Shown: positions 37,119 through 49,600, counted from the stretch's first letter. The stretch: 64,000 bases of DNA from Bacteroides sp. (GCA_021201335.1 JAJQFD010000009.1:248001-312000); one strand, 5' to 3'. Numbers and translations are program-made. The notes: generated from the letters alone by a model not told the origin.

Positions 37119-40100
37119 TTATAATTTAAAATTGATACCAAATAAGAACTGACGGGCAGGCGGAGTATTTAACCCAACTGTCAACTGACGGGTTTGTTGT
37201 TTACCGCCACCGTTCTCTTGAGTAAAATAACCGGTTGGTTGCGGATCCACTCCACCCACATCGTTCATATAAGGTGAAAACAAAGTAGCTACATTATTGC
37301 AGGAGAAATAAACGCGTAAACTGGAGATATTCCACTTTTTGGTAATATTTTCAGGGATAGTATAACCCAGTGTGATGGTTTTGATTTTCCAGTACGTAGC
37401 ATCATAGTAACCTAATGTGGAATAATACGTAGTACTTACGGATGAATTAACACGCGGGAAAGCATTCGTCGGATTATTTTCTCTCCAATAATCTACTTTC
37501 AGGTTATTACGGCGTCCGTCCAGACGGTTCAGATAAGCCTGATCCTGGTGGATGGTACTAACTAATGTACCTCCTACCTGACCATAGGTTACGATATCCA
37601 TATCAAAGTTCTTATAGGTAAAGCTGTTGGTGAAACCAAATTCAAAGTCAGGCTGGAATTTACCTACAATATGACGGTCTTTAGCGTCAATAACATCGTC
37701 TTTATAATAATCTTCTATTTTAATGTCACCCGGAACACAACCGAATTTTGCCGCTTCTTCAGCTTCAGAAGTTTGCCAGATTCCCAGTTTATTATAATCG
37801 TAAATCACGTCAATCGGTTGTCCTACAAACCATCCATTACCTTCATCCTGAGTAACGCCGCTATTTAATGAAACCAGCTTATTGCGGTTCAAACTTAGAT
37901 TGAAACTGGTATCCCATGTAAAATCACCGGCATTACGACCTACAAAATTTTGTGAGCGGATCGCCATCTCAAAACCTTTATTTTCGGTTTTACCAACATT
38001 GGTAAGAATAGTTCCTGGTACTCCACTTGATCCCGGCAAGCTCTGATTGACCAATAAATCATTTGTTTTTTGAAGATAAACATCAAAGCTACCACTGAGG
38101 CGGCCTCCTAATACTGTCCAGTCGATACCTGCATTATAGGATTTAGTAAATTCCCAGCCTACTTCGGGATTAGCCAATGAAGTCAGATAATACCCATATA
38201 CATAATCTGTTCCAAAATTATATTTGTTTTGTGATAATCTGCCCAATGTACTATATGGATCAACAGACTGATTAGAAGTCTCACCGTAACCTACTCTCAA
38301 CTTCAGGATATCCAACCAATCGAATTTCTGCATGAAATTTTCATTCTTTATATTCCATGCAAGAGCAATAGCCGGATAAGTATGCCATTTATGACCTTTG
38401 GATAAAACTGATGAACCATCCGAACGGAAAGTAAGAGTAGCCATATAACGACTGTCAAATGAGTAATTTACACGTCCCATATAGGAGAGAAGGCTTTTAC
38501 GGTAATATCTTTGGTCATTGGCATTTACCGAAACCCCGTTATTAGCCATACCCAGATTGTAATATTGCATATAGTCCGCAGTCATATCTGTTCCATTTAC
38601 TGTGGAGAAACGAAAATAACTGTCTTCCACTGATTGCATCAATGTTACTCCAAAACGGTGTTTCTGATTGAAAGTCTTATCAAAATAAAGAAGATTCTCA
38701 ACAGCATAATTATAGCTGGTAGTGTACTCGGTTGAGGCAGAAGAAAGACCACCTGCTTTAAAGTTGGATTCCGAAGCATAGAAATCGCCATAATCTTCAT
38801 GGCTGTAATTTAGACCTACGTTCACACGATATTTTAGTTCAGGCAGAAATTGAATTTCAGCATACAAAGAGTTCAAGGTGTTAAAACGTTTACGCTCTTG
38901 CGTCCAAAGATTACTGTCCTTTATTAATAATGGATTATAACTATCTTCACGGGGTGCATGCGGCTGTTTTATGAGTTCGCCATTATCATCCCAAGGACTA
39001 ACTAACGGACTATTCGCCAATAGATCGAACATATTGCTAGCAGTTTCACCATTGGTAAGACCAAAAGAATTTTGTGTATTTAAGCCAAATTTAAGCCATT
39101 TATTTACTTTAAAATCCAATGCGGCACGTACGGAATAACGGGTATAGTCCTGACCGGGCAATACAGCAGTTTCATCATAATAACCTAATCCTACACTTCC
39201 TGAGAGATTCTCCGAACCTCCAGATACCGACAAATCATGACTTTGAATCATAGCTGTTTTGTATAACAAATCCTGCCAATTGGTATTCGTACCTTTTTGT
39301 AATCCCTCTTCTTCTTGTGCCAACAACTGCCAGGAAGTATTACCCGGTTGATTCTTATATTGCACAAATTCATCCGCATCAAACACTTTATACTTTTTAG
39401 CTACTTTTCCAAATCCGGCGTATCCGTTATAAGATACAGTAGATTTCGTATAATTACCCCGATTCGTAGTGATAAGGATTACACCATTGGCACCACGAAA
39501 ACCATAAATGGCTGTCGCAGAAGCATCTTTCAAAATATCCACCGATTTTATTTCATCTGGTGCGATATCATTCATGGAACCACCAAATGGAATTCCATCT
39601 ACAATAAGCAAAGGATCATTACTGGCTGTCAATGAACGGGTACCACGAATACGAATCTGTGAGTCCTGTCCCGGACGGGTAGATGTCTGCTGAACCTGAA
39701 CTCCAGAAATACGTCCCTGCATGGATTGGGCAACATTACTTACAGGCACCTGTTTCAGCGTTTTCTCATTTACTGTAGCAATGGATCCGGTAACATCCGA
39801 CTTTTTAGCCGTACCGTAACCTACTACTACCACTTCATCCAATACCTCTGTATCGTCTTGCAGTGTTACATCGATTCTACTTCTTCCCTGTACATTGATT
39901 TCCTGAGTTTTATAACCAATAAATGAAACCGTAATTTTGCCTTGAGATGAAACGGTCAAAGAGAAATTCCCGTCAATATCTGTTATAGTACCATTCGAAG
40001 TCCCTGTTTCCAGAATGCTGGCACCAATAACCGGATCTCCAATCGCATCTTTCACAGTACCAGTTACGGTAATAGTCTGGGCCATCACCCATAAAGGGAC

Positions 40101-40154
40101 GAAGCATAGTAATAACAGCCCCAGAAATTTAGAATAATAATTCGTGCTTTTCAT
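37119..40154 (-). CDS. SusC/RagA-family TonB-dependent outer-membrane transporter
   Basis: A 1,011-residue outer-membrane receptor. Signal peptide (about 1-25), CarboxypepD_reg domain (VTGTVKDAIGDPVIGASIL, residues 30-105), a TonB-box-like DEVVVVGYGT, plug domain with GRISGVQVQQTS and LIVDGIPFGGSMNDI, then the 22-strand barrel ending FLFGINFKL. The length is normal for SusC. With SusD it would import xylan oligosaccharides using TonB energy. It is the first gene of the minus-strand operon and is divergent from the hybrid regulator that probably controls it. Confidence 0.95.
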   Translation of the reverse strand: MKSTNYYSKFLGLLLLCFVPLWVMAQTITVTGTVKDAIGDPVIGASILETGTSNGTITDIDGNFSLTVSSQGKITVSFIGYKTQEINVQGRSRIDVTLQDDTEVLDEVVVVGYGTAKKSDVTGSIATVNEKTLKQVPVSNVAQSMQGRISGVQVQQTSTRPGQDSQIRIRGTRSLTASNDPLLIVDGIPFGGSMNDIAPDEIKSVDILKDASATAIYGFRGANGVILITTNRGNYTKSTVSYNGYAGFGKVAKKYKVFDADEFVQYKNQPGNTSWQLLAQEEEGLQKGTNTNWQDLLYKTAMIQSHDLSVSGGSENLSGSVGLGYYDETAVLPGQDYTRYSVRAALDFKVNKWLKFGLNTQNSFGLTNGETASNMFDLLANSPLVSPWDDNGELIKQPHAPREDSYNPLLIKDSNLWTQERKRFNTLNSLYAEIQFLPELKYRVNVGLNYSHEDYGDFYASESNFKAGGLSSASTEYTTSYNYAVENLLYFDKTFNQKHRFGVTLMQSVEDSYFRFSTVNGTDMTADYMQYYNLGMANNGVSVNANDQRYYRKSLLSYMGRVNYSFDSRYMATLTFRSDGSSVLSKGHKWHTYPAIALAWNIKNENFMQKFDWLDILKLRVGYGETSNQSVDPYSTLGRLSQNKYNFGTDYVYGYYLTSLANPEVGWEFTKSYNAGIDWTVLGGRLSGSFDVYLQKTNDLLVNQSLPGSSGVPGTILTNVGKTENKGFEMAIRSQNFVGRNAGDFTWDTSFNLSLNRNKLVSLNSGVTQDEGNGWFVGQPIDVIYDYNKLGIWQTSEAEEAAKFGCVPGDIKIEDYYKDDVIDAKDRHIVGKFQPDFEFGFTNSFTYKNFDMDIVTYGQVGGTLVSTIHQDQAYLNRLDGRRNNLKVDYWRENNPTNAFPRVNSSVSTTYYSTLGYYDATYWKIKTITLGYTIPENITKKWNISSLRVYFSCNNVATLFSPYMNDVGGVDPQPTGYFTQENGGGKQQTRQLTVGLNTPPARQFLFGINFKL

Positions 40155-40584
40155 ACAATCATTTTAATTAATGAATTAATAATGCAAATTTTGTTTTTCA
40201 TAATCTATTTTATAGAAGCCTGTTTAAGAAGTCTTAAGTAGATTAATTGTCTGGATTTTATTCGACTATGCAAACTTACAAAGTAAATCAGATTTAATTT
40301 CCATCATTTCGTTTCATAGAGTTGATTGTCTGTAACATCCATTTGCAGGAATGTTACAAATTATTTGGATAATGTTACGCAACCCTTCTACAATACCTTT
40401 GAGTAAGCTCATAAAGATAATCTGGAAGACACAATTTTTATCCTCTCTTGCTTTGATACTTCATTTTTACTCCTACCTTTGCTTGTACTTTTTGTCCTTA
40501 AATAAAATAATTGGAAACACATGAATTGATTTATGAATCAGTTGACGGTTTTATAAATCAAATTATAAATGTTAACCGAATATA
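40155..40584. promoter_or_regulatory. Divergent control region between susC and the hybrid regulator
   Basis: This 430-bp region must contain the regulated susC promoter and the regulator promoter. On the minus strand TTACTTTG (40286-40279) is a one-mismatch -7 box, giving a long susC leader of about 120 bases. The response regulator HTH probably binds here. I saw no strong direct repeat that I could defend as its site. Confidence 0.5.
40452..40481 (+). promoter_or_regulatory. Promoter of the hybrid two-component regulator
   Basis: TTTG at 40452-40455 and TACCTTTG at 40474-40481 are separated by 18 bases and fit both elements of the Bacteroidetes consensus. The leader to the regulator start is about 100 to 150 bases. 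Confidence 0.65.
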
Positions 40585-40587
40585 TTG

Positions 40588-43500
40588 ATGAAGAGTTTAA
40601 TAACTCTGCAGGACATAATCCAAAACCCTGATTTTATGTTGAACCGGAAAAACATCGCACGCATAACTTTTGGTTTATCTTTTCTGCTTTGTACGCTTTC
40701 TACCCAAGCACAAACAGGAAAGTTTTACTCAACCGATCATGAACTTTCAAACAGTTTGATCAACCATGTGTACCAGGATAAAAGAGGCTTTATCTGGGCG
40801 GCTACCGAAAATGGATTAAACAAGTTTGATGGAAATAAATTCACCATTTACAGACATAACCCAAACGATAGCACCAGCTTGGCTATTAATTATGTGAAAC
40901 ATGTTTTTGAAGACAGCCAAAATCGTTTCTGGATTTCCGGAGTAAACGTAGTACAACAATATGACCGGAATTCCGATTCTTTTAAAACGATTCCTTTTCA
41001 GCTTGAAAATGACAATACCGTTCCTCATATTAATGCATTGATTGAACGAAAAAATAAAGAAATATGGCTGGGTACAGTGGGAAGAGGTATCATGAAGTTG
41101 GAAGGCGATAAATTTATAACACTGGAAGAGTTAAATTCCCAGCTTGGCACTCATTTTATTGAGACGATTTATGAAGATAGGGAAGAAAATATCTGGATCA
41201 GTACAGAGGGCAAAGGCCTTTATCAATATTCACCTGAAACCCAAATTCTTCAACGATTTACCGCTCCGGAACACCTGACGTCAGAAGCTGTTTCCGATTT
41301 CTGCGAAGATAAAACCGGAAAATTATTCATCAGTACTATTAATGGCGGATTACTCACTTTTAATAAATCTGCCGGAACATTCGAACCTGTTCCTTACAAA
41401 GGAAAAAACGATTTAAACATTAAAACCATTATGGTAGACAGCCAGAATAATGTATATATCGGAACAGAAGGGAATGGTATTAAACAATATGACCGAGAAA
41501 ACAAACGGATTACCGAGTGCAATATTAATATAGGTATTTTTGATCTGACTTCCTCCAAAGTTCACTCTATTCTGGAAGATAAAGATGGTAATCTGTGGCT
41601 GGGGATATTCCAAAAAGGACTTGTCTTTATCCCTCACATGCAAAGTAAGTTTAATTACTACGGATATAAATCCTACCAAAAGAACAGTATCGGCTCCAAC
41701 TGTGTAATGGCTATTTGTCGCAGTAAGAAAGGAGTTACCTGGGTGGGTACAGATAATGACGGCTTGTATGCCATTGATGATGAAGGCAATCGATTGGCTC
41801 ACTACAAACAAAACGGAGACAATCATTCGGCTCCTTTAAATATTATGTGCATACTGGAAGACTCCCAAAAACAATTATGGGTAGGCTCTTATTTCAGTGG
41901 GTTAGGAATAGTTGATCCTTCGACCGGAAAAACAAGATATATTAAGGAGTTTTCCGAACGGGAAAATAAAGGACGCAATGAAAGAGTTTACAGTTTGCTG
42001 GAAGACAAAGACAAAAATATCTGGGTATGTACCTATGGTTCAGGGATCTATAAGTTATCCCCTTCGCAGGAAATACTAGCCCAATACAAATCCCATCACA
42101 GTGAAGACCCGAATGATAATGGCCAGTTATGCAATGACTGGGTAAACTGTATGGCGCAGGATGATGAAGGGTTGCTTTGGATTGGCACCTGTAACGGACT
42201 CAGTTGCTTCAACCCGGAAAAAGAAACTTTCGTGAATTTCCAGTCTACTCCCACTTTGCTTTCCAAGCAATTTATACATGTTATCCGACAGGATAAAGAA
42301 GGACTGATCTGGATAGGTACCTCGGAAGGTCTTTACTGTTTTGATAAACAGTCGGAAGCATTCAATTTATATACCATCCAGGACGGGCTACCCAGCAATG
42401 TTATTTGTGGTATCCTTGAAGATGATAAAGATAATCTCTGGATCAGTACACACCACGGAATATCCAAGCGCTCTCCACAAACGGGTAGGTTTACCAATTA
42501 TTATGCGTCGGACGGATTGCAGGGAAATGAATTTACCCGAGGCGCTTTTTTTAAGGATGTGCGCGGAAAATTTTATTTCGGAGGAACCAGTGGAATCACG
42601 AGTTTTTATCCCCAGGATATTACCGAACAAAAGAAAAAATCAAAGTGATGATTACTGATTTTATGTTGGACAACCATTCGATCCGGAAAGGAGAGACTGT
42701 TAATAACAAAGTCATCACTGATACATTGGTAATGGATGCATCCCAGTTCACACTGCCCTATGACCATGGTTCTTTCAGTTTCGAGTTTTCAGCCATGGAA
42801 TTCTCAACCCCTGAAAAAATCACCTATCAATACCGGATGGAGGGCGATGATAACGATTGGATGAATACCAATACCGGAGTAAACCGGGTAACATATACAA
42901 GCCTTCGACCCGGAAAATATACCTTTATGGTTCGTGCTAAAGACAATGAAAACTTTTCGGACATCCGTAAAGTGAATATTCTCATTACACCTCCGTGGTA
43001 CCAGACCAAATGGGCTACTCTTATGTGGACATTGCTGACTTGCCTCATCATCTATGGAATTGTAATGTACCTGCTCTCCCGGATTCGCCATAAACAAGAG
43101 TTAATGGAAAGAATACACCAGGAAGAAATCAGTGAAGCCAAGTTACAATTCTTTATCAATATCTTTCATGAAATACGTACACCGATGACTCTTATCATAA
43201 GTCCGTTGGAAAAACTCCTGGCTGGTGCAGACCAGGAACTTCGTCCAACTTACTTAATGATATACCGCAACGCACAACGTATCCTTCGATTGATAAACCA
43301 GCTCATGGATATCCGAAAACTGGATAAAGGACAAATGCACCTTCGCTTCCGGGAAACGGATATTGTGGGATTCATTGAAGACCTGATGCAAACATTTGAC
43401 TATCAAGCACAACATAAAAACATTTCGTTCTCCTTCCAGCATTCGGTACCGGAACTGAAAGCATGGGTTGATCTGAACAATTTCGATAAAGTACTCCTAA

Positions 43501-44741
43501 ACGTACTTTCCAATGCTTTTAAATTCACACCCAAAGGAGGAGAAATTCGCGTGGAGTTGACGTCCGGAACAGATGAAAATCTTTATGGACCCTTGCGGGA
43601 ATATTTTGAAATAACCGTCAGCGATAACGGAATCGGTATTGAAGAAGACAAGATCGAACAAATATTTGAACGCTTTTATCAAATCAATAACGACCTGACA
43701 AAAAGTAATTTCGGAACCGGCATTGGGCTACACCTTTCCCGTTCGCTGGTGGAATTACACCATGGCACTATTAAAGTGGAAAACAGGAAAGAACAATCAG
43801 GTTCCCGTTTTATCATCCGCCTTCCTTTAGGAAATACACACTTACGGTCGGATGAATTAGAAAACCCGGATGCTTTTACAGAAATCATCTATCCTTCGGA
43901 AAAAGAAAAAGAAATAATTACCATTGAATCAGATGACCAGGAAAACATGCCGTCCCTTCCTAAAAAAAGGATAAAGACCTCGTACCGGATACTGATCGTG
44001 GAAGACGACGATGAAATACGTCAATACATTAAAAACGAATTCCGCCTGGAATTTCATATCAGCGAATGTACCAATGGCAAAGAAGCACTGGAACTTATAT
44101 TCCGTGAAAAACCCGATTTAATAATTAGTGATATAATGATGCCTGAAATGGATGGAATGTCACTGAGCAAAAAGATAAAGCAGAATATCAATCTGAACCA
44201 TATTCCTATTATTCTGCTTACTGCCAAATCCAAAACGGAAGACCGTATTGAAGGATTGGAAACCGGTGCGGATGCATACCTGATCAAACCCTTCAATACA
44301 GAGTTATTACGTACTACGATATTTAACTTGATTGAAAACCGGGAACGTTTGAAAAGCCAGGCTTCCAGCGAACAAATTATGGAAGAAAAGGTAGTTAAGA
44401 TTTCTCGGAAATCGCATGATGAATTATTAATGGACAAAATTATGCGTATCGTCAATGAACGTTTATCCGATCCGGGACTAAACGTAGAAACACTGGCTGC
44501 CGATGTGGGGATGAGCCGTGTACACTTACACCGGAAACTAAAAGAATTAACGAACCAGTCAGCCAAAAACTTTATCCGGAACATCCGTTTGAAACAGGCA
44601 GCTATCTTACTGACCGAAAATAACCTGACCGTTTCAGAAGTAGCGTATACAACCGGTTTTTCGAACATATCTCATTTTTCCAACTCTTTCAAAGAGTTTT
44701 ACGGAGTATCGCCTAAGGAGTATAAGGAACAGCAAATGTAA
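40588..44741 (+). pseudogene. Hybrid two-component system regulator (HTCS), split by a one-base frameshift
   Basis: Two ORFs (to 42648 and from 42645) are one HTCS. Part 1: signal peptide and 14 or so Reg_prop propeller repeats (FIWAATENGLNKF, LWIGTCNGLSCF). Part 2: Y_Y_Y domain, transmembrane helix (WATLMWTLLTCLIIYGIVMY), HisKA with FHEIRTPMT, ATPase (NVLSNAFKFTPKGG, GTGIGLHLS), receiver (LIISDIMMPEMDGM) and an AraC HTH. The frames join if the A6 run at 42634-42639 gains one base: ...QKKK then IKVMITDFMLDN, 1,384 residues, a usual HTCS size. If the lesion is real, the sensor propeller is separated from the kinase and induction by xylan oligosaccharides would be lost. Start at 40588 or 40636 (MLNRKNIAR). 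It should activate the divergent susC operon. Confidence 0.88.
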
Positions 44742-44795
44742 TTTGAACAAAAGAGATTGTAACACATTCGTTATCAAAAAGATAAAAATTTCTAT

Positions 44796-44803
44796 TATTT
44801 TTG
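44796..44803 (+). promoter_or_regulatory. -7 box upstream of the second GH43 gene
   Basis: TATTTTTG, a full TAnnTTTG match, 28 bases before the ATG at 44832. The GH43 gene may therefore be transcribed independently of the regulator. Confidence 0.55.
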
Positions 44804-44831
44804 TCGCACTGCTAATTTCAATATAACCATA

Positions 44832-46529
44832 ATGAAAACATCTCTATTAACCCTTACCTTATTTTCTCTTTTCATTTGTAGTTGCACTTCAAAAAGCAAT
44901 AACAACGTTGCTGCTTTCGATTACTTTGAGTATCAGGGCCAGGATGCCCACTTTAATAAAACCATTCATCATGACCATGAATACTTCAATCCCATTATTG
45001 CCGGCTTTTATCCCGATCCAAGTATCTGCCGGAAAGGAGAAGATTATTATATGGTACATTCTACTTTTTCTTATTTCCCCGGTACCCCAATTCTGCACAG
45101 TAAAGATTTGGTTAACTGGCAGCAGATAGGCAATGTGCTGGATCGTCCTTCTCAACTGCAACTCCCAAAGGGAATTAAGTTAAGCGGCGGAATTTATGCA
45201 CCTGCTATTTCTTACAATAAACGAAATGACACTTTCTACCTGGTTACTACCAGTGTAAATGGTATCGGCAATTTTGTGGTTAAAACCAAAGATCCGCAAA
45301 AAGGTTGGAGTGATCCTATACTCTTACCCAATGTAGGTGGTATCGACCCTTCTCTTTTCTTTGATGACGACGGTAAAGCTTATTTGGTTCACAATGATGC
45401 TCCTGAAGGTACTCCCGAATACGATGGACATCGTGCCATCTGGATGCATGAATACGATGTGAATACCGATCAAACGATTGGTACTCCACTGGTTGTAATA
45501 GACGGTGGGGTAGATAAGCGCACGCAACCCGTCTGGATTGAAGGTCCGCATATTTATAAAGTAAATGAGAAATACTATCTGATGGCTGCCGAAGGAGGAA
45601 CCGGAACCAATCACTCAGAAGTAATCTTCACTTCCGACCATGTAAAAGGCCCCTATAAACCAGTAAGGAATAACCCGATACTCACGCAAAGAGACTTACC
45701 GGAAGACCGGGAAGAGAAAGTTACCAGTGTGGGCCATGCCGACCTGATTGAAACCCCGGATGGAAAATGGTTTGCCGTATTTCTGGGATGCAGACCATAT
45801 AAAGAAGACTTGTACAATACCGGTCGTGAAACTTTTCTGCTTCCTGTTCAGTGGGAAAAGAACGTTCCAATCATCCTGGAGAAAGGAAAAACACTTCCCA
45901 CCATTGTTACGCCCGACGAATGGGTAGCCAATATTAACGGCATAACACCGGAACCCTTTAACGGGAACTTTACCTGGCGAGACAATTTCGAAAATGACAA
46001 ATTAGGATTCAGGTGGTTATTCATCCGGACTCCACAGAAACAATGGTGGCAGTTGAAAGATAATCAATTGCAAATTTCTCCCACCCGGGAATCTGTTTAT
46101 GAATTAGGATCTCCTTCCTTCATTGGTTACCGACAGCAACATATGGATTTTACTGTAACTACGAAGATGAATTTTACTCCATTGACCGAAAAAAGTATGG
46201 CCGGATTGGTCTGCTATCAGAATGAGAAAAACAACCTGGTATTCGGTAAAAGAAGTAAAAATGGACAAGATATTCTGGTAGTTATCAGGACTGCCAACGG
46301 AAAACAGGATGCACCTCAGGAATACTTATTAGATGAAACAGAAAAAGGAATGCCGATTCAATTACGTATAATCGGAAGAGGAAGCAAATATTCCTTTCAA
46401 TATACTATCAACCCCAATGAATGGAAAGATGTGGCAACGGATATAGATGGTTCTATACTTAGTACACAAAAGGCCGGAGGGTTTACAGGAGTTGTGATTG
46501 GAATGTATGCCCATCATGCCGGAAAGTAA
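44832..46529 (+). CDS. GH43 beta-xylosidase/arabinofuranosidase with C-terminal beta-sandwich
   Basis: A 565-residue lipoprotein (lipobox LFICSC at residue 17). The five-bladed propeller has its general-base Asp in GFYPDPSICR (about residue 62), GIDPSLFFDDDGKAYLVHN and HIYKVNEKYYLMAAEGGT, with the acid Glu in WIEGPHIY. The C-terminal part (about 375-565) is the GH43_C2/DUF1349-type sandwich (FENDKLGFRWLFIRTPQKQWW). The protein ends GVVIGMYAHHAGK, about one strand earlier than I expect for this domain; there is no frameshift I can see. It is adjacent to the HTCS gene and completes the xylan locus. Confidence 0.9.
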   Translation: MKTSLLTLTLFSLFICSCTSKSNNNVAAFDYFEYQGQDAHFNKTIHHDHEYFNPIIAGFYPDPSICRKGEDYYMVHSTFSYFPGTPILHSKDLVNWQQIGNVLDRPSQLQLPKGIKLSGGIYAPAISYNKRNDTFYLVTTSVNGIGNFVVKTKDPQKGWSDPILLPNVGGIDPSLFFDDDGKAYLVHNDAPEGTPEYDGHRAIWMHEYDVNTDQTIGTPLVVIDGGVDKRTQPVWIEGPHIYKVNEKYYLMAAEGGTGTNHSEVIFTSDHVKGPYKPVRNNPILTQRDLPEDREEKVTSVGHADLIETPDGKWFAVFLGCRPYKEDLYNTGRETFLLPVQWEKNVPIILEKGKTLPTIVTPDEWVANINGITPEPFNGNFTWRDNFENDKLGFRWLFIRTPQKQWWQLKDNQLQISPTRESVYELGSPSFIGYRQQHMDFTVTTKMNFTPLTEKSMAGLVCYQNEKNNLVFGKRSKNGQDILVVIRTANGKQDAPQEYLLDETEKGMPIQLRIIGRGSKYSFQYTINPNEWKDVATDIDGSILSTQKAGGFTGVVIGMYAHHAGK

Positions 46530-46530
46530 C

Positions 46531-46585
46531 AAAATAAAAAGAAGGATCTGCTATCAAAACCTTTTGTGGTTTTAAACAGATCCTC
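46531..46585 (-). terminator. Terminator of the DUF4132 gene
   Basis: On the minus strand GGATCTG (46583-46577 region) pairs with CAGATCC (46550-46544 region) and the stem extends through TTTAAAACC/GGTTTTGA. TTCTTTTTATTTT follows. It lies between convergent genes and closely resembles the stem at 60634-60684. Confidence 0.7.
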
Positions 46586-46612
46586 CACTCACATTCAGAA
46601 TAATCAAATATA

Positions 46613-49600
46613 TTAATTTTCTTGTTTCAGCCTGTCGAACACACCCATGACAGAGCAAACGAATCGTTGTGGTACCTCCACCGGATCAAGAATGAGATTT
46701 GTACCTGGTTCTTCCAGCACATCTCCATCTTCCGTGAGGCGGTAGAAGATAACTTCTCCCAAACTAACACTTTCATTATATTCCTGCCCCATCCACATAT
46801 ATTCGAAGTTGAGTTGCGCAGCCATATTCAGGAACTTATCCACCCAGTGGAAACAGACATAGCTTCCACCATCCAGCACATCACCTCTCACCATGTTGTA
46901 TTTTTTGGCCAGTCCGGCTATTTTACCCGACTCGGTGCTGGTACCTACATAGCGAATAATCTTTTTATTGCTGATCTCTTCCGGCTTAAGCTCCGAAACA
47001 CTCATCGTCAATTGAGGCAGAGGCTGTATTACTTCATAATCATTCAGTTGTTCTTTCCATTGTTCAAGATTCTCTTCAGTCAACTCGCAGGGGTGTACAA
47101 GCGTAATCGTTACATCTTCAGGTAACGCATATTCATCTTCATCCACCGTATTGAAAGTTCCATCCTCCATGTAACGGAATGTCTCTTCCAAAACATCTCC
47201 TTTATACGCGCCCCATATCAGGCTGGTAGCAAAGCGATGCATGATAGGATTTTCCACAAAAAGTTCATTCCAGGCTTCCGCTTTCCACCGGCGACCGTTC
47301 ATTAATACCTTTTCCAGCCGGTCGGTTTGTGTCTGCACAGTTGCTTTAATTTGTTTCTTTATTTCCGAGAACTCTTTTTTAGCTGCTGTTGCTTTTATCT
47401 GATCATCGTTGGCACCTGGTGAAGGCATCGACTTAATTTTCTTTTGTTTATCGTTGTCAAAAACAGAAAGCGAAAAGTCGGGCAACAAGGTAACCGTAAA
47501 AGTTCGTGAACCGTAATCCAATATTTTCTCCCCTTCTTTATTAAAGCCCAGTGTTGGAACAATCCGATCTGAAAGCACATCTTCCGGTACTTCCAGCATT
47601 TTTGCTGCGAATGCAAAAGCAGCCTTTGCGGCATTTTTCACTTGGCTGTTGGGGAATTTGGTTCCTAAACCATCTATCATCATCAACGCCACACTTCCTC
47701 CGTTCAGGGCGATGGCATTTACTACGAAGGCAGCAAGCGCACCACGGGAAGCCTCCGCCCAATCTTTCAGTTGAGTGCGTAATGCCAGAATTTGTGTATC
47801 GGAAGCATAAATACAATAAGGTACCATGAGCATTTTCTTTTTTGCTTCCGCACCGTTATCTTTCCAATATTGATAGATATTTAGCAGAGCCGCCTGCAAA
47901 TCAGGGCGATGAAGCATGGCTACTACTTTATCGCAAACTTTAATCCGATAGGGTTCTTCCAACGACAGATACTCAGACAGAAGGTATTCCATTACTACCT
48001 GAGGAGCTTTTTCGTTCATATCGAGAAACCGTACTTCTTTCAGAAAGTCTTCAGGAATCCAGGAGATAAATTTATGATTGTCCTTATCATAATTGTCCAT
48101 GCAGAACTCAACCAACATTTTCGAATCGGTAAAAGCGAAATCGGCTCCGTATTTACGGTCATTATCCCATTTCTTTATCAATCGTTTGGTGGCAGCCAGC
48201 ACATCCCCTTTCATATTCGGGAATCTTTCTTCAAGTATCGGACGTACATCAGATTCGATCGCTCCGATAAGTTCTTCGGCTTTTTTACGCAACTTCTTTG
48301 ACTTATGGCCCAATAAATCAATCAAGGGTTTATATTCTTTAAAGCCGGAAACTTCATAAATTAAATTGAGCCATACCAGTGTCTCTTCTATGTCTAGTTT
48401 GCCACTGGTAAGCAATTCAAGGGCTTTCTCTTTATATTGTTGAATAAAACCCGGATTAACGGCTTCTGCCATTAGGTGCTGATAGTCGTCTCCCCACATG
48501 GTAAACGCAAAACAATAAGTAGCAAAAGCGTCTTCCACCTGATAATCGGCTTCAGAATCAAAAAGGACATGCAAACTCTTTTCCGGCTCAATTGCCAGCC
48601 ATTCTTTACGTGCTTTCAAAAAGTAAAAGATGACATAATCGGGGTTATGATGATTTTTAGCCGAAAGGTTTATATGCTCCAAGAGCAAATGAATAATCCG
48701 CCTGACACGCGAAGAATAATCATAAAGCAACGCAAAACCGGTTAATATATGTTCGGATACGCCCCAACTAAAAGCTCGTTGATACCGAATAGGCTCAGAT
48801 AAGGCTTCTTTAAGTGACACCTTCTCGTCCACCATCTGGGATAGATTATTATAATCCTTTTCCGTATATGAGCTTAACAGGTATTTCAACATTCCCAGCC
48901 ATAAAGTACCGCTCTTTTCCACTTCTTCCCTACCCTCTCCATTTTTCAATAGGATAGCCAGCATATAAGGTACATACATGTAGTCATCACTACTATTGGA
49001 GGAAGCTAAACGCTGGTATAATTGCGTAAAAGTTTCTTTATCCTCTTCATATAGTTTCGAGAATACTTCCTGCCTGTTTATAGTATGGTTATAATTAAAC
49101 CCTTTCATCAGGCAATAATAATACGACCATCGTACTGCTTCTATTTTATCCAGGAAAGGAATCATTTCTTCCCCGGTATTATCTAATACAATACTGGCAG
49201 CTTTGGTATTGGTGGCAAGTTCTTGCCGCAACTTTTCTTTTAGCGAGGGAGAAAGTGAATAGGCCTGATATAATAATTGGATGATGTAATTACCGCCCAG
49301 TCTTTCAGAAAGACTTAATATGACCGGAAGATAGCGGCTATAAGTTTCACTATCTTTGAGCATTAACTCTACGGCCAGATAAAGAGCCAGATAAATCTCA
49401 CGGGTAGCTTTTCATTGCTCAATCAATTTCTCTACTTCATCCGCCAACAGCCGATCGGCCATTTCCACCGATTCCTGCAGCTTATAGTCTATAAAAAGAG
49501 CAGCCAGCTTTGCTAAATCCGTGGTGGAAATATCCCGGAATTTCACGACAGACTGTTTTACCAACGTTTGAAAGTCATAACCAATGAGCAGCAACATTTT

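Noticed and set aside
44832..46529. Frameshift at the 3' end of the second GH43 gene
   Set aside because: The protein seems slightly short at its C-terminus, but the other frames after 46529 do not continue the domain, so no lesion can be shown.
49412..49414. Selenocysteine or other recoding at the TGA in the DUF4132 gene
   Set aside because: The position is not a cysteine-type active site and there is no visible SECIS-like hairpin just after the TGA; a point mutation or error is simpler.
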